Shown piece by piece: positions 1 to 13,839 of a stretch of 64,000 nt of DNA (position 1 is its first letter; each line of letters opens with the position of its first letter). The notes below the pieces were generated by a model, which did no database searches, was not told the origin of the DNA, and saw only the letters and a program-made list of their open reading frames with translations. Position numbers and translations under genes: made by a program. The stretch is from Colius striatus (lineage: Eukaryota > Chordata > Aves > Coliiformes > Coliidae): the NCBI RefSeq assembly GCF_028858725.1, contig NC_084781.1, forward strand, positions 6,766,513 through 6,830,512, written 5' to 3'.

Positions 1-3000
1 ATCTGGACTATTTTGGTGAGTAGAAATGGTGCCAACATGGAGAGATAAGGGCAGATTGTTTGGGCTGCTCCAGTAGCACTCTGCATCCCTTTAAAGACCA
101 GCAATACATCCCTTGATCAAACGTGTTTTCCCCTGTAAAGCTCAGGGATGTCTGAGGTGGGCTGTGACTGTGACCCTTGCGCTGTGTTTAACCTCAAACA
201 GCCCAAAAATGTCACTTTTTTTGTGCAATCTACACACTGTGTTTCCTCCTCCTCGGCAGGTGACACATTAACAGCCTTGGTTCAGCCGCTGCTCCGCTGA
301 GCTGCGAGGTGAGGCGAAGGGACGGACTCCAGGCACGACTCCCAAGCAGTTTTCTCTGAAGCAGCCCGTTCCACGTTAACCTGCAAGATGGAACGTTTTA
401 AGGGAGCCGTGTTCCTCACCTCAGAAAAGTCAAATTAACATAATTTCTGGGAAAGAACAATGGGGATAGAAAGTGTTAGTCATTGTTGATTGAGCAGGTA
501 CCGTTCCGGTGGCATGATCTGCTGAATATTCATCCTATATTGTTTTTGACATTTAAGGGCTCAATTATCAGTTGACTAATCAGTCTTTTACAGGACGGTG
601 TTTTTGTGATGGAAAATGAAGCTCTGGCAAGCCTCAAGGGGAAGGTTGCTCAGAGAAGGGTTTGATTTGGGTGGGTTTTTTTCTGGAAGGCATGTTTTTT
701 CTTTATTACATGGATTAATTTAGCACTTATAGTGAGTAGAGGAGGTCGGGTCACTTTTACCTTGGCTTTCCAGCACAAGTTGCCTGAGCTTTGCAGCATC
801 CTCCCAGGGGATGCCAGGGGCCAAAGCAGCAGGCAGGCAGATGGTAGTGGGTGTTCAGAGATGAACACAGGAGAAAGGGTCCAGCTCCTCTGTCCCTGAG
901 AGGCTGAGGGGCCAGCTAGGTGCAATGCCCAGGCCATAGGGTTCCTGTCTGCTTTGTAGGACAAAGTGATGGTCATAAGACAGTGGCCAATGAGCTCCGT
1001 GCTGCTTTCTGCTCAGGGAATAATCCCAGTTCTCAGGCAGGAAGAGGACATTGGCTTTTCCTCTCTGTTTCTCATGAAGGACGGGATGGCAGCACACGTG
1101 GTACCTGATCCCAGCTTATCTCTGCTCAAGTTTGGAGACGCAGCCATGCCAAACTCGTCTTGTGGCAGTGGCAGGGAAGGAGAGGAAAGAAAGGCAGGGC
1201 TCTGGTGTAACCCAGAGCTCTAAAGAAGTGTGAAGAGGGTTGATAACCTCAGCTAGTAATGACTGTTTCCAAACATATTGCAAAGCAAGAAAGGGATGGG
1301 CTCTGTGTAAGTGCTGATCAGGACCCACAAGCCTCGTCCCTTCCTTTCCCTTTTCTCTTTTTGGAAGATAGTTTGGAAATGTAGTAATAGTCTTTGTGTA
1401 ATTTACCTCTTCCATTAAGCAGCTCAGGGACCAGCTTTCCACTTGATAGACTATTTTGACATACTCACAGCTATGTCTGTCTCAGCAGCATCCCTGCAAA
1501 AACCTCAAACTTTTAAATCAACAAGCAGGGACTGAGGGGTTTTTGCCTGCAGTTGAGCAGTCTCTTAAACACACTCCTCTCGCTGGCTTTTGGTTATATA
1601 TAGGTCTAAAACTGAGACAACAACAAAGCAGCAAGTGCATTTTCTTGGGGGTGTTTTGAGTGAAAATGAAGGCATTGTTCCACAGTGTTTGCTGTCAGAG
1701 GGCAGGTCCTGTCTCTCCTGGGAGCTGAAGCTCTGGTGATGGCACTTGGGCACCCAAAGGCCCTTTGCTGTGCCATTGCAGGACACAAAGGACGGGGGTG
1801 GAAGCAACTCCCCCCAGGTTCATGTTAATCTATGAGAGAAAGAAAGTGCATTATTTCACCTTCTGGGAATGTGACAGTTATTAATAACCCTATTAGGAGC
1901 AGTGCAGTTTGACTCTGTTTAAGCAGGCGATGCCCGAGCGGTTGCTGGGGAGTGGGAAGGCTCCCCCGGCTCACAAAGTTAACAAGATGTTTTGTTGCTA
2001 AACATTGTTTTTTCTCCTTCTGTGGTGTTTTTTTTTAACGAGCTGTGCACAGGGTGTCGCAGGTCAGATCAATAAGAGCACAGGCCCCTTCCATCACCCC
2101 CGAGGAGGCAGAGACAGCTGCTGAAAGATTTCTTACCGTTGCTTGAAAGGAGCTCTGTCCTTTCCGCTCCTGTTTATCGCGCTCTTGGGGAAGCATTTTG
2201 GTGTTTGAGTGAGTTTGTGGTGCAGTGTAGCCCCCTGGGAGGTTGGGGCCGTGGTGGGGGTTGTGTGGGAACTGCAGTGCCCACTGCCACGCAGCATTGC
2301 TGTGCTGGGGGGGCTCAGGGCTGCGGGGCTGGCAGATGTGGTTTGCTGGATCCGCTTTGCCAGAGGCTGGGTTGGTTTTGGAGGGCTGCAGCCATGCTGT
2401 GCTGTTCCATCATCCCAAGGGCTTGCTGCTGATGCCATAGCTCCTTGATTAGGCTGCTGTGGCTGCTGCAGACCTGCCTGTGAGCAAGGAGCGGGGGGGT
2501 CAAGCATCAGCACGAAGGTCGATGAGGGAGCTGGCAGCCCCAGGCACCTCCTCCACAGGTCCCATCAGGCTGCCTCTATCTGTTCACCCTGGTTTGTTAT
2601 TTAGGGTCACAGATGAGCAATGTGAGTGGAGGAGTCAGCACCAGCCACCACGCAGGGCACAGGGGTACCTTGTTAGCAGTGTGCTTGGTGTTTGCTGCTT
2701 TTGCTTCTAAAAAAAGCAAGGAAAAAAGGAAGAAAAGAGCGTTGTGTCTTGGGTTTTCCTCTTTGGGAGGAGAATACCAAACACTGTAATTCCTTTTTTC
2801 AGGCCGATGTTATATCCACATCCATGTATATGTGCAAGCACTCGTTCATCTCACATGAGAATGATGATGGCTGGTTGTACAGAACTTGAATAATTCAGCA
2901 GCACAAACACTTTGTGCCCGGTGTACGACAGCCCTCTCTGTAAAAGGGAGACAAGCCCAGGGAAATGGTTGCCAACAGTCAGGTTCCTGGGGTGGCTGGA

Positions 3001-3284
3001 CAACTTTAGGAAGTTGTTCTTCAAGCCTTCGGGTTGTGGAGAGGCAGGGCTGGTTTAGGTCACTTCTGGGTGTTTGTGCAGCCGCTGAGGGATCTCCCCT
3101 GAGCTTCTGTGCAGGAGGCAGACCCGGACAGAGAGCCAGGGGATGGCCCGTGGTGCTCAGCACCAAACCATGGGATTTGGGGTTGGTTTCTCCTCTGTCA
3201 GGTAACTTTTGAAAACATGCCTGTGGTTTATTTTGAAGAGCAATGCATTGCTTAGGCACAGCTACCTTTTGTCCTTCCAGAGAA
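1..3284. other. Noncoding, two AT-rich islands
   Basis: No exon or repeat recognised. AT-rich, CNE-like stretches lie at about 410-630 (with GAATATTCAT and TTGACTAATCAG) and 1825-2065 (CAGTTATTAATAACC). Between them the DNA is GC-rich and unremarkable. Confidence 0.4.
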
Positions 3285-3497
3285 GGAAATAGGCACATTT
3301 TCCCTTTCCCTCCTGAGGTGAGGGAGCACTGGCAGGGGCTGCCCAGATGGGCTGTGGAGTCTCCTTCTCTGGGGACATTCAAACCCAGCTGGATGAGTTC
3401 CTGTATGCCCTACTCTAGGTGGTCTTGCTCTGGCAGGGGGGTTATGCTGGATGAGCTTTGCAGGTCCCTTCCAACCCTTAAGATCTGTGACTATGAA
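3285..3497 (+). mobile_element. CR1 LINE 3' fragment, sense
   Basis: Contains CTGCCCAGATGGGCTGTGGA, CAGCTGGATGAGTTCCTGT and GGTCCCTTCCAACCCTTAAG, then a short tail near ATCTGTGACTATG. It is 5'-truncated and matches the antisense copies at 46.1 and 56.3 kb when reversed. Confidence 0.9.
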
Positions 3498-6400
3498 CTT
3501 TACCACTGTTCAGAAGAGTTATCTGAAGCAAGTCCCAGAGCACCAGCTTGCATTCACTAGTGATACTAAATGCTCCTGTGTGTCAGAATCAGGCAAAGAA
3601 AAGGGAAAACATGGTGTTAGTGTGGCGGGGGGAGACATGGGTGTGTTGGGGAGCGTTCTTCTGACCGCAGAAGAAAAGGAGGCTGTGCCTTGCAGTAAAT
3701 AAGCGCAGGCTCCTGGGGTGGCAGAGCGCCAGGCCTGAAGATTCACTGCTCACTGCTTCTTTTTCCAACAACAACAATTAGCTTCTTGAGCTAATGAGGG
3801 GTTTCATAAGCAATGGTGAATAACAGAGCTTAGGGACTGTTGGCAGAAAAAAAACCCCCAAAACTGTGTCGTTAAAATCGAAGCGGAGGCTCCTTGTTCA
3901 GCGGTTTCCTCCCACATCCATCTCCTGGGCAGACAGGACGGTCCCAGTGCGGGATGGCGATGGAGATGGAGTGGCTGTGGGCCCTGGCTCCGAGCAGGCA
4001 GCAGCCATCCCGAGCAGGTCCCACAAGCAGCTGCCATCCCGAGGCAGTCGGAGCTATCGGAATACGATGGCCACATTAGGAGACGCAGAGAGACTCTTTG
4101 GCTCCATCGACGGGAAGGGGTGGGGAATATCAATTCTATCTCTCTGAATTAATGAACTATCGTCTGAACCTTGCAGCCTGCTTAAAAACATTATAGATTT
4201 CACCCGCCTGCTGCTCTAAGAGGATTTCTGTTCCCCCCTCCCACGCGTGCTCCTGGGCTTGCCACGGCCCTGCTCGAGAGCTGCATCCCGTCCTCTGCTT
4301 GGCAGAGCTGGGCAGCTGGGTCGTGCGGTTGCTGCACAAAGGAGGAGGCTGGAGGAGGTCCCTGGAGCGTTTGATTTTCTCTGGTTGGTGGCAGATTCAC
4401 GTGGGTTTGTTTTCTTCCCCAAGTAAGTGGAGCAGTAGAGTCTGTATTTGGCTTGGGACCATAACTAGTGAAGGAGCCCTTCCTCTCCTTGTCTCACCCA
4501 TGAGGGCACCTTTTTTCCTCCCCATCCCACTGACGGGGGTGGGAGCAAACGGCTGTTTGGGGCTTTGTTCCCAGCTGGGCTTGTACCACAGTGCCCAGCT
4601 GCACCGTGGCCTTGGCTCCAGCACCTTCCCAGGTGCGAGGCAGCGTCGGTGCTCTGGCTTATAATTTTATTCATAGAGCCACTATTACTCCATCTGGATC
4701 ACGCAGGATGAATACTAATGGCCCTCTGGATTGTTTTAAGTGCAGATCTGAACCAGATAGTTGCTTTCATTTTGTCAGGAGCTGTCTCTTCGCACAGAGA
4801 TTTGTGGTATTTCCCTTCTAATGGATCCCACTCGGCTGCAGCACCAGACCCTGGTGTGTGTGTGTTGGGGTAGGACAAACCTGCCAATGCCAGGGAAAAC
4901 CTCCTCTGATTAACAACTCCTATATGTAATTACACAGGGAGAAAGGCTCTACCCTGCTGCTGGGGGAGGGCGGCTGAGGCCCCAGTGCTTAGCTGTGGTT
5001 GGCAGACCCTGCCCATGCTGCAGCTGGTTGCTGTGCTCTGGTCCCCGTGCAGCGATGCCGTGGCTCTGCCTTTGCATGTGCCAGCCACCTGAACAGTGAG
5101 CTTGGCAGCTCAGGGACCTCCTCGTGCTCCACAGCTCCAGGGGGACCTCAGGCAAGCAGCTCCTGGCAGTCCTGTAGCACACAGAGTGCTCAGCGGTGAT
5201 AAATCGCTTCTCGTGTAGACTTCCCTTCTTCCTCTCCTGTCTCTGTTTCCTCTGAATGTTGATCTGTGCCCCCCATAATCACTCCTGGCTGCCCGAGAGG
5301 ATGGTGCACCAGGGAACACGTTGACCCTCCGGTGAGGTCCCGTCTCTCGTCCCGAGGCGCAGGAGCTCCCCGCCAGCTCCTTCCGTAATCGCTCCACGCG
5401 AGAGGCCGCGCAGGGTCTGCTCCGAGGGCACTGCTGCCTCCGAGGTGGGAATTACTCCATTTAGCAAAGAGGATTAATGTTTCACAACAAAAGGTAATTT
5501 ATTCAATTGTATGCAAAAAAGGTGTCAGCAGAGCTCGCTTTACTTGTGGCTATTGTGTGACTATTGAGTTCAAATCCTGTGGAAACATCAGTAACTCTGC
5601 CCTGCCCCTTGGGGGAGAACGTGACCAGTCCCAGCCTGAATTGAATTGCCTTAATTAAAGATGCTTGACTTTGACAGAGGAGGAATGTGGCAGGCTATTG
5701 GGTGTCTCCTCCTGAGCTGACAGCAAAGCGCTCACCTCCTTGGGCACAATTATGGGTCTCCCTGCACCTAGAGGAGGTCCCAAAGAGCGACCCTCATCCA
5801 CAGGAGAGGCAAGTCCAAGCTTGTCTGCATTGCTCCTGGGGGACTGTCATTCACGTTGCTGTAACCACAGTCAAGGCCCTCTTCTGCTTAAAAGCTTCCC
5901 TCTGTTCCAGCAACACTGGTGATGCTGGCAGGAGAGATTCCCACTCATCGTGCTTCCCAGCACGACTGCTCCAGCACTGGTAAAGCAATTCTGGGCTGGA
6001 AATGATCACTTCATCAGAGAGCTTTTACTCTGGTCTGCAAGCAAGAAAGCAAAACCATGGGAAGCTGGGAATATTTGTGCACAGCTCTCTGCTTTCTATG
6101 GGCTCTTGGGTCAGCTGACTGTCCCTCTCTGATGTCTGTCTTGTCCATCCCCAGAGCTTTCCTGGCCTCCCTCCTCTCCTAGCTGGTGGCCCCAGTGACA
6201 GAGCCCTGGGATGGGCTGCAGTGGAGCTGAGGCTGGAGCTGCTGCTGGCTCACGGTAAGCTCAGAGGGGCCGCTACACCTCCTTGTTGTGGGATTTTGTG
6301 CACAGGCTGCATCCCTTGACCTTGTTCTAATTGTTCTGCTGTCCTATATCCAGTCCTTGCCTCCCTCCAGCCGTGCTGGCAGGGGCAGAGGCAGCGGCTT

Positions 6401-6699
6401 TCAGCTGCCCCTCCACCTTCTGCCCCCCTGAAGCTGGGGCCAGCGGTACCACTGCCGTCAGCCCACGGCAGCCTTTGATGCTTCACGTTGTTTCTGGGGT
6501 TTCAAAGCCCGTCCTCCTTCTGCTGAGCACCCCGAGAGCAGCCACTTGGCTGCCTGGCTGAGGGGCTTTGTGGGGAGCACGTCTCTGCCCCTGCGTTGTT
6601 TGTGCAGCTCGCTGTGAGCCTGGGGGAAGGGCTCTCTGCTGGGACTCTCGCTTTGATTGCTGCTTTGCTGGCCGTGGCATCAAAGAGAATAGCAGATAA
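3498..6699. other. Noncoding between CR1 fragments
   Basis: No gene seen. AT-rich islands lie at 4655-4810 (TAATTTTATTCATAGAGCC) and 5465-5680. The second carries an octamer-like TATGCAAA at 5510-5517 in GGTAATTTATTCAATTG context. Confidence 0.4.
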
Positions 6700-6850
6700 A
6701 TTGTGGCTGGAGACAATTAAGGGTAGCGTGCCTCTGGGATTTGTACCAGAGCCAGCACTGTGCCATACAGTCACTAATGATCTAGAAAAGCAATAAGCTG
6801 CGAGGGAGCAGAACTTGCAGATGAGGCTCAGCTGTTGAGAACAGGCGAGT
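6700..6850 (+). mobile_element. Degraded CR1-type reverse-transcriptase fragment
   Basis: A short frame reads GSVPLGFVPEPALCH then TNDLEK, which resembles the CR1 RT signature (PQGSVLGPxLF...INDL). CTTGCAGATGAGGCTCAGCTG then resembles the FADDTKL segment. Stops and gaps show a dead remnant. The match is from memory and weak. Confidence 0.4.
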
Positions 6851-9800
6851 TTCAGGCAGGTAGGGAAATGTTAAGGACATTCCCAAAGCCTGGTGGACAG
6901 ACACCTGGCTCAGAGCTGACGTTTGGTTTGCCCGATGCAAAACGATGACCAGAGACTTGTCTGAGCTGTTTGCATGTCTGTGTGTTCTGAGTTAACCCCC
7001 TTGGCTCAGGAAGCCAGTATACATCTGTGTGAGAGGAAACCTCTGCACCCATAATCCACAAAGCCAGGAAATACCGAACTCCAAAGCGTGTGGCAGGGTA
7101 AAAAGCCCAACCCTGGAAATGGGATGTTTGAATTAACAGCTTCTTCTTGCTCAGAGGGTGTTGAACTGGGCAGTGGGCTGCTCTCAGCTGCCTCTGGCTC
7201 CCTTGACCTGTGCTCTCCTCTAGCTAATGTGCTCTGTAGGGAAAGTGAACAAATACTCCAGAGGCAATTCCGGGACATCTTCTAGGACAAGCCTCCTCTT
7301 TGGACCAGCTGAATTCTTTGCTCACATCTTAGCTCAGTCAGGTACAAAGCCCAGCCCTGGGTCGTCACATACTACCTGGCCACAAGCTTTGCAGCCTGGA
7401 ATCTCCATCTGGTTGGAGAGAAATGGGAAGAGAAGCTGGAAGGGAGGCTGGCAAACCAGAGAGTTGCCACAAGTGAACAGTCTGCCTGTCTTGAGCTCCA
7501 TCCCGTGACACTCAAACTGTGACATTGCCCCTCACTCTGTCCCTAAGACGCCCTGTCCCCAGTTAAACCTCCAGCAGGGTGTCTCTGCAACGTGCCACAG
7601 GGATGAGTTACCAGCTGGCAAGATTCATGGCACTGCTGCTCCCCTCAGTAACTAATAATTCCAGAGCAACGTTCAGCATTGCGATTTATTCTGCTTGTAA
7701 AACACAGGGAAGCTAAATCACAGAGTATAATCACTTTTCTTTCTTTATAAATCAAACCTTGTCTGAAAACTTGTCCTCTGACTTCCCCGATGGGCTCTTT
7801 CAGTTTAGGGGCAGGTAGAGGCAGGGCAAGGCTTGCTTAGGGGCTAGCTGAATTCTTCGGGAGCTTCTCCAGCCCCCTGGCCACTGTGCAGCAGTTCCTG
7901 GTGGTGTTTGTGTGATTATGGTTTGCAGCCAGTGATCCTGTGTACCCCAGGTCGGGGAGGGGGGGATTCAGAGATGTGGAGAAGTTGGGTGGCTTGTCCT
8001 GGGCACAGGCAGCAGCTGGCTCAGCAGGAGAGCAGGTGATGCTGCAAAGAGCCTCTCACTTCTGCACTTGAGTGCAGTGTAGATGCTGCTCCAAGCACAG
8101 GGCTGGGGGGTCAAAACCATGTATATTGAAATTACAGCTCTGAAAATGATTCCCTTTCTGGTGCAGGCAGGTCACCCTGCCCCAGTCACTGCCTGTGCTG
8201 CAGAGATAATTGTTGGGACATTGCTCCTGGGACAGGATGGGATTAGAATGCTGAAAAGCCCTCTCTCTTGGATTAGGTTTCCTTCCCTTGGAAGTGGTGA
8301 CAGAGCTTTCCTTGCCTTCCTCAGAGGCCCTGGTGCAGCCAGGTTGGGTTTGCAGAGCATGCCATCACTGCCTGCACAGTGCTGGGACGGTGCTCAGAGT
8401 GACCCAGGAGCCTGTGTCTTTGCCACTGTCTTCATTTCTTCTCCCTCAACTCGTGCTCCTCTCTTTAGTGGCACAGCAAATCTTCCCATTGGAGCCCTTC
8501 CCTGTGCCTGCCCACGCTGGTGATGGCCACTTGCACAACACAAAATGCAAGTTGCTCTGTGCCAGTTTCTAGGGGATCTCTCAAAACAGCTGCTTAAATT
8601 GCCAGGATTGTGGGATTTGGTAGTGAAAGCATCCGTGTCTCGTATTGAAACGGGTGTGGATTTGCTGGAGGAAAGACCTTAAGCGGGATTTTCCAAAGGC
8701 TGAGTCCGGCAGCGGTTGGGAAAGGCATCGCCCCTTGCTCTGCTGCACAGAGGTCTGGCTCCTCACCGAGGCATTGCTGATGCCAGGACAGAGCACTCAC
8801 TTCTCAGTGGCAGGGCCTGGCCGTTTCCTCCTGGTTGGAAGTGTCTCTCGGTGGTCACTGCTGCCTCCCACGACCTGGTCCCAAGCCCAGTGCGGTGAGA
8901 CGGGGTCTGGGAGGTCCAGCCCGGCCGAGCAAGGCTGCTCAGGAGCCTGTGGCTCAGCCCTGCTGATGAGATCCTCAGGCAGGAGATGGTAATGAATGGT
9001 AATTCTCCCAGCCCAGCACTGCTCTGGGTTTTTTTCCCCCCTTAACAACTGAACTGATTAGAGTGAAACTTTGACTTGATTAGTGATTATTGTCTCGGTA
9101 TGGTGGTTGCTTGCAGCCCTTTCATTTTCTTGGTTTGTTTTTAAAAAAACATTGGCAGGCATTTCATCCCCTGATTTAATGCCTAGGCTCTCTGCTCCAT
9201 ATTCATTTCTCTCTCCCTCCTTTCCTCGCCTTGTGCTCAGAAGAATCGAGTTACTGTTTTATGTTTGTTTACGTGTACAGAGCGAGGCCTTGCGAGGTGG
9301 CTGCTCCTCTCCCTTCGTGCCACCCCAGCGAAAACGGGTGTGCTCCGGCACGCAGGGGACAGGGACAGAGCTGCAGCAAGCCCTAATTACACAATAACAT
9401 GCAAGAGCAGCTCCATATTTCTTTCTGCGGGGTTCCAGCCCAGTGAAGTCCTTTACTTCTCAAGCTCAGAAGCATCCAAGGCTTATTCAGCATTATTTCT
9501 GTTAATTATTGGCATTAGAGCAGTTTCTGGAAACCCTGAATGAGCTCAGAGCTGTAACTCATTATGATTTATTGCCTTCCTCCATCCTCCCAGGGCTCCA
9601 GCCCAGGTCAGGTCTCAGGGTTGCAGCTTGACCAGCAGCAACCGTGCGACGGCCCTGATGCCAGGACAGGCTGGGAGCCATCCCGGAGGGTCAGAGCAGC
9701 AGACCAGGTAAGGCCAGACCAAAACATTAAATATGTCCCTTTCTGTGCAAGTTAGAGGTGACAACAATCATCCACTCATGTGGTCATCCCAGGATAAGGG

Positions 9801-12682
9801 ACCAGGACCCCACAAGCCTCCGAGTGCCCCCTTTCCCGGAGAGCCCGCGGCAGGGAGCTGGGTCTACTGGGGTCTGATGGACACCCAACCGCCCTGCACC
9901 CACTCCTGCTGCTCCTCTTCCTCCACTAACTGAGCCCTGGGTCCCCAGTGGCACCAGCTCTGACACCGAGTCACCCTCCCACCTTTCTTCCACCTTGCAA
10001 ACACTGACAAAGTGTTTCTTGTGGGGCCGAGGCAGATCCCGGCTCCTCCTGGGGATGCAGCTCACGTGCCGCGTATTTCAATAACAATGACTTATTAAAT
10101 AATAACTGACATTTACCTAGCTGCTTCTTGTCCTCAGAGCCCCCAAGACTTGGCAAACTTTAATTAATAGTTGTTTTAATAGTTAAATAACCTTTATTAA
10201 CTGCGTTTTGGAAATAAAGTCGTAATGCTGTGAGTCAAGCGATAAAAGCACAACATCTGGTTTAATGTTTGTGGGTTATTTAATGAACGGAGGAACCTGG
10301 CAGGAGGAGGATAGACTTACTTCTGTTTCTCCTTGTGAGAGCATGCGCTGTGGTAGCGAGGTGCTGCTCGGGTGCTCACGTTTCACCTCCTGCTTGCTCG
10401 GTGTGTCGCAGCTGAAGGTTCAGCCTCGGGGACACCCCATGTGCTCATCCACCGAGGGAACCAGGCGCTGGTGAGCCCCACGGTATCGGGCACAGCCATG
10501 GGTATGGTGGCAGCAGCACCTTGGGTTTATTTCTGGCTGTTTCTATACTTCTGTTTCTGTGTCACTCTTGGCAGACGATGAGTAGTTCCCTTATCGTGCA
10601 CATGCTTCGTGGGCTGCAGAGCTCCTGCGTCTGCAGAGACATGCCCTAAGCACATCCCTCAGGCAAGCGCTGGCCAGGGCTGGTGGTGCCACCTCCAGTT
10701 GTTTCCGTTCTTTCAGGGAATGGCCAGCCAGCCCCTCGCACTTGCCATAGCACCTAGGCCTGAGATGTGGCTCCAATGTCCTCCTCCCTGGCCTGAAGCA
10801 AGCTCCCTGCTCACCCCGGCTCTCTTCAGCTCAGCACTGTCGTCTCCTCCAATGCCTGACTTGGGCTTCCTCGTCTATCTCAGCAGCCTGCGCAGAGTAC
10901 CCTGACTACTGTTGCTTAACATGGCTTTCACTCCACGGTTCCCAGAGCACCGTCTGCACAACAAAATTAGCTTCTGCGGGCGTATTTTGGGCTCTCGTCC
11001 TTCCCTCGCGATCTTACCTATTAATTGCGTGGAGAAAATAGTCTGGAAACTTACTTCTGCCCTTGAGCTATATTCGTGTTTATTTCCATAACTCTTTGAT
11101 ACAATATTTGTCTTTGCCCGAGACACTTTGCCAAAAGGAAAGGGAGAAGGAGGAGAAGCATATGAGGGATTTGGATTGCCTCACATCTGCCTTCCTTTAA
11201 GCAGCCCATATGGGAAAACATATTCCTCTGCACAGAATTTGTTAAAGGTTTCGTAAAACGCATTGCGTACACATTTAGCACAGAACCTAGCAATATTTAT
11301 ACCCAAAATGAGTCCAAACAGATCCGTTTGGAGAGCGCGGGGAAGACGGAGGGCGGCAGCGCGGCTGCGAGTCTCGTCAGCTCAGCTCAGCGCGTGGGAT
11401 CTGCTCGTGCCTCGGCGCTGAGGGGTTGCCCTGGTCCCCTCTGAGGCAGAGTAGCTGGGTAAATGGGAATCGACATCAGTGGGCACCTCGTCTGTTGCCT
11501 TTGTGTTGGTGTGAATCACGAGAGGCAGCTCACGAGGCCCTCGTTCCCATCAGAGCACGGTTACTCGGGCGGACAGTTCGATCAGCTTCCTTGCAATGGA
11601 AGTCACGGCTGGTGGGCTGGCCCCGACACGTCAGTCCTGGGGGGTAGGAGCTGGGTGCAGGTGCTGCATCCAACCCCTCTGTGTGGCCCAGAGCAGCCCC
11701 TCCAGAGCTGGCACAGGCCTGAAGCTATAGGGAAGGAGAGCAGATGCTGAGCTCCCCTCTCAGCCATAGGAAAAGCAGTCGTGGACATCTGTGCCACGAT
11801 TTCAGTGGGGCTGTTGGCCCAGCTATAGGTTTATTTTGTGGGAACGTGACTTAGAACTGTTTTGTGCAGTCCTGCCCAGCATGTTTCATTACATGTGCAG
11901 CCCCAGCACTTCGGCAAGGCTGGATGGATGCCGAGGTCCTGCAGATAGCAGGTAAAAGTGGAGGCTGATGAGCACTAATCACATCCCATTAGCTGGTTTC
12001 AGACTTCAGTGGGTTTTGTTTGGTCTGGTTTGTCTGAATCTTTATTAGATAAGATTGAACTGGCAACAGAGGGTGTGTGATGCAGCAGGCGACGTGCTCT
12101 CCATCGGAAGAGGCGGGAGGGCAGCTCGGCAGCCCCGCAGCCATCCTTCTGAGCGTGCAGCCTGCCTGCCTGGAGAGAAGCTTATTTCATCTTGGCAATC
12201 TCCCTACGTAAGTAAACAAAGATCAAGCTACTCACAACCTTAATTAGGCTACACATAAATAATAGATTACTGGATTAGCCAGGAGTGCACATGGGAGAGT
12301 TACAGTAACAACACAAAAATCCCACTGCCCGTGTTTTCCCGGCAGCGTAACCCTGCAGATCACTCCTCTCCCCGTCCCTTCCCACTCTGGGCATCTTATT
12401 TGCTCGCTTGCCAAACTGAGGGAACAGTCTGAGTGTTGTAGAGTGAGGGGACCCCTTTGGGTCTGTTGCAAAGCTTCCACAGAAGCTTCCAGAGGCCGGG
12501 CTCCCCACAGCAGCAGCAGCAGCGGTGTCTCTCCCATCCCAGGTGCATTTCTCCCGCCGTGGAATGATGGAGCACTTCAGCCCTGTCAAAACCAACTCCC
12601 TGGCTGTGGTGGTTCCTCCTGGATCAGCAGTCCGTGAGGTCTCAATCTATCAACGCCTGTCCTGTCCTGATGATGTGATAGC
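6851..12682. other. Noncoding with two strong CNE-like islands
   Basis: No gene seen. About 10060-10280 is markedly AT-rich, with a SOX-like AACAATG and repeated TTAATTAA/TTATTAAATAATAA. About 10985-11325 is a second island, with CATATG E-boxes and TATTAATTGCGTGG. A small CpG cluster follows at 11,328-11,420. Confidence 0.4.
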
Positions 12683-12728
12683 TGTGAGAAGTTGAGCTAT
12701 TTACGCGAGGTCACATTATTAGTAGGGA
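12683..12728 (-). mobile_element. MIR-like SINE relic, antisense
   Basis: The plus strand reads GAGAAGTTGAGCTATTTACG then CGAGGTCACATTATTAGTAG. This parallels the antisense MIR core (gagaggttaagtgacttgcc, then aaggtcacacagctagtaag). It is short and diverged. Confidence 0.5.
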
Positions 12729-13009
12729 AATCACTCTTATGATAAATGAGTGCTCTGCAGTTTGTCACGAGCTCTCTCCCATCCTGCCCGGCCCCGCTGC
12801 TGCTCAGCTCTGCAGCCCTGGCAAAGTAAATAAGGCCTTTGGTCAGAGAGCACTGCACAAAAACGGTATGCTTCTCTTCTCTTTCTCTTGGCACAGCACT
12901 AGGTGGATGGAGGGGAACATCCCAGCTCTCGGCTCAGCAGAGGTGACTGCTTCCTTCCCCGAGCTGCCTCGCTTCCCGCTCCCAGCGACACAGGGTAACG
13001 GGGATACAT

Positions 13010-13340
13010 GACCAAAAGGCATAAAATATTGCAAGGAGATGTTTTTCCAGGCAATGTGCTGACACAGCACCATCTTTGTTTCTTAAGCAGGAGTGATGTA
13101 TGAATTATCTCAACCTAAAGCCTGAAATATACATTATAGGCCATATCTTTCTGTGTTTTATTTGGGCTGTAAAGCGATACCTTATTATTTCTCCCTCCTG
13201 GGCATCCTCTAATGACTCTGGATTTGAAAGTGAAATATTTATTATATTTCGGGAGCTTAGGCATGGAAGGGAGAGGAAGAGGGTATGCAAATTTGCAAGG
13301 AAGCATTAAAAGTCTCCTCTTTATTAAGACAAAAATGTGC
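13010..13340. promoter_or_regulatory. CNE-like island with a POU octamer palindrome
   Basis: AT-rich stretch with low-complexity-free sequence and a perfect octamer ATGCAAAT (13285-13292). The octamer lies inside the 12-base palindrome TGCAAATTTGCA (13286-13297). Regulatory function is inferred from composition and motif only. Confidence 0.35.
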
Positions 13341-13839
13341 CAGTGTGCATCTGTTGAGGCACCACATGGCCATCCTGAAAGGGGATTTAACGGGGATGCA
13401 GGCAGTGAGACTCTCCCTGGGAAACTCCATGGTTTGTCCCTGTTCTGTGCTCTGTTTTCACGTGAGCACCAGCCCAGGGTGGCTTTTGGTGCAGCATGCA
13501 AAATGCTACCCAGGGTCTCCAAGAAAGCCAAGCTGGCATCTGCCTGCCTCGCTGCGGCTGGAGGTGCTGCCGAGAAGTGCTGAGAACTGGGAGATGGAGA
13601 GGCATGGAGTTGTTGCTGGTCTTCAGCCCGGTCAGTGCAGTGGCTTGGAAAAATGCAGGAGAAATTGTCTCTTCCTGCAAATAAACTGGTCGTTTGTAAA
13701 CAAACAGATCGTCCTGGGTTCACGGGCACAGTTTTAAATGCTCTCAGAAGTCGCCAGCGGCTCCGCCAGCTAAACTGAACTCCCAGTGTCAAAACCACGG
13801 TGGAGAAAAAGGTCTGCAGCTGCAGTCGTATCAAGATGA

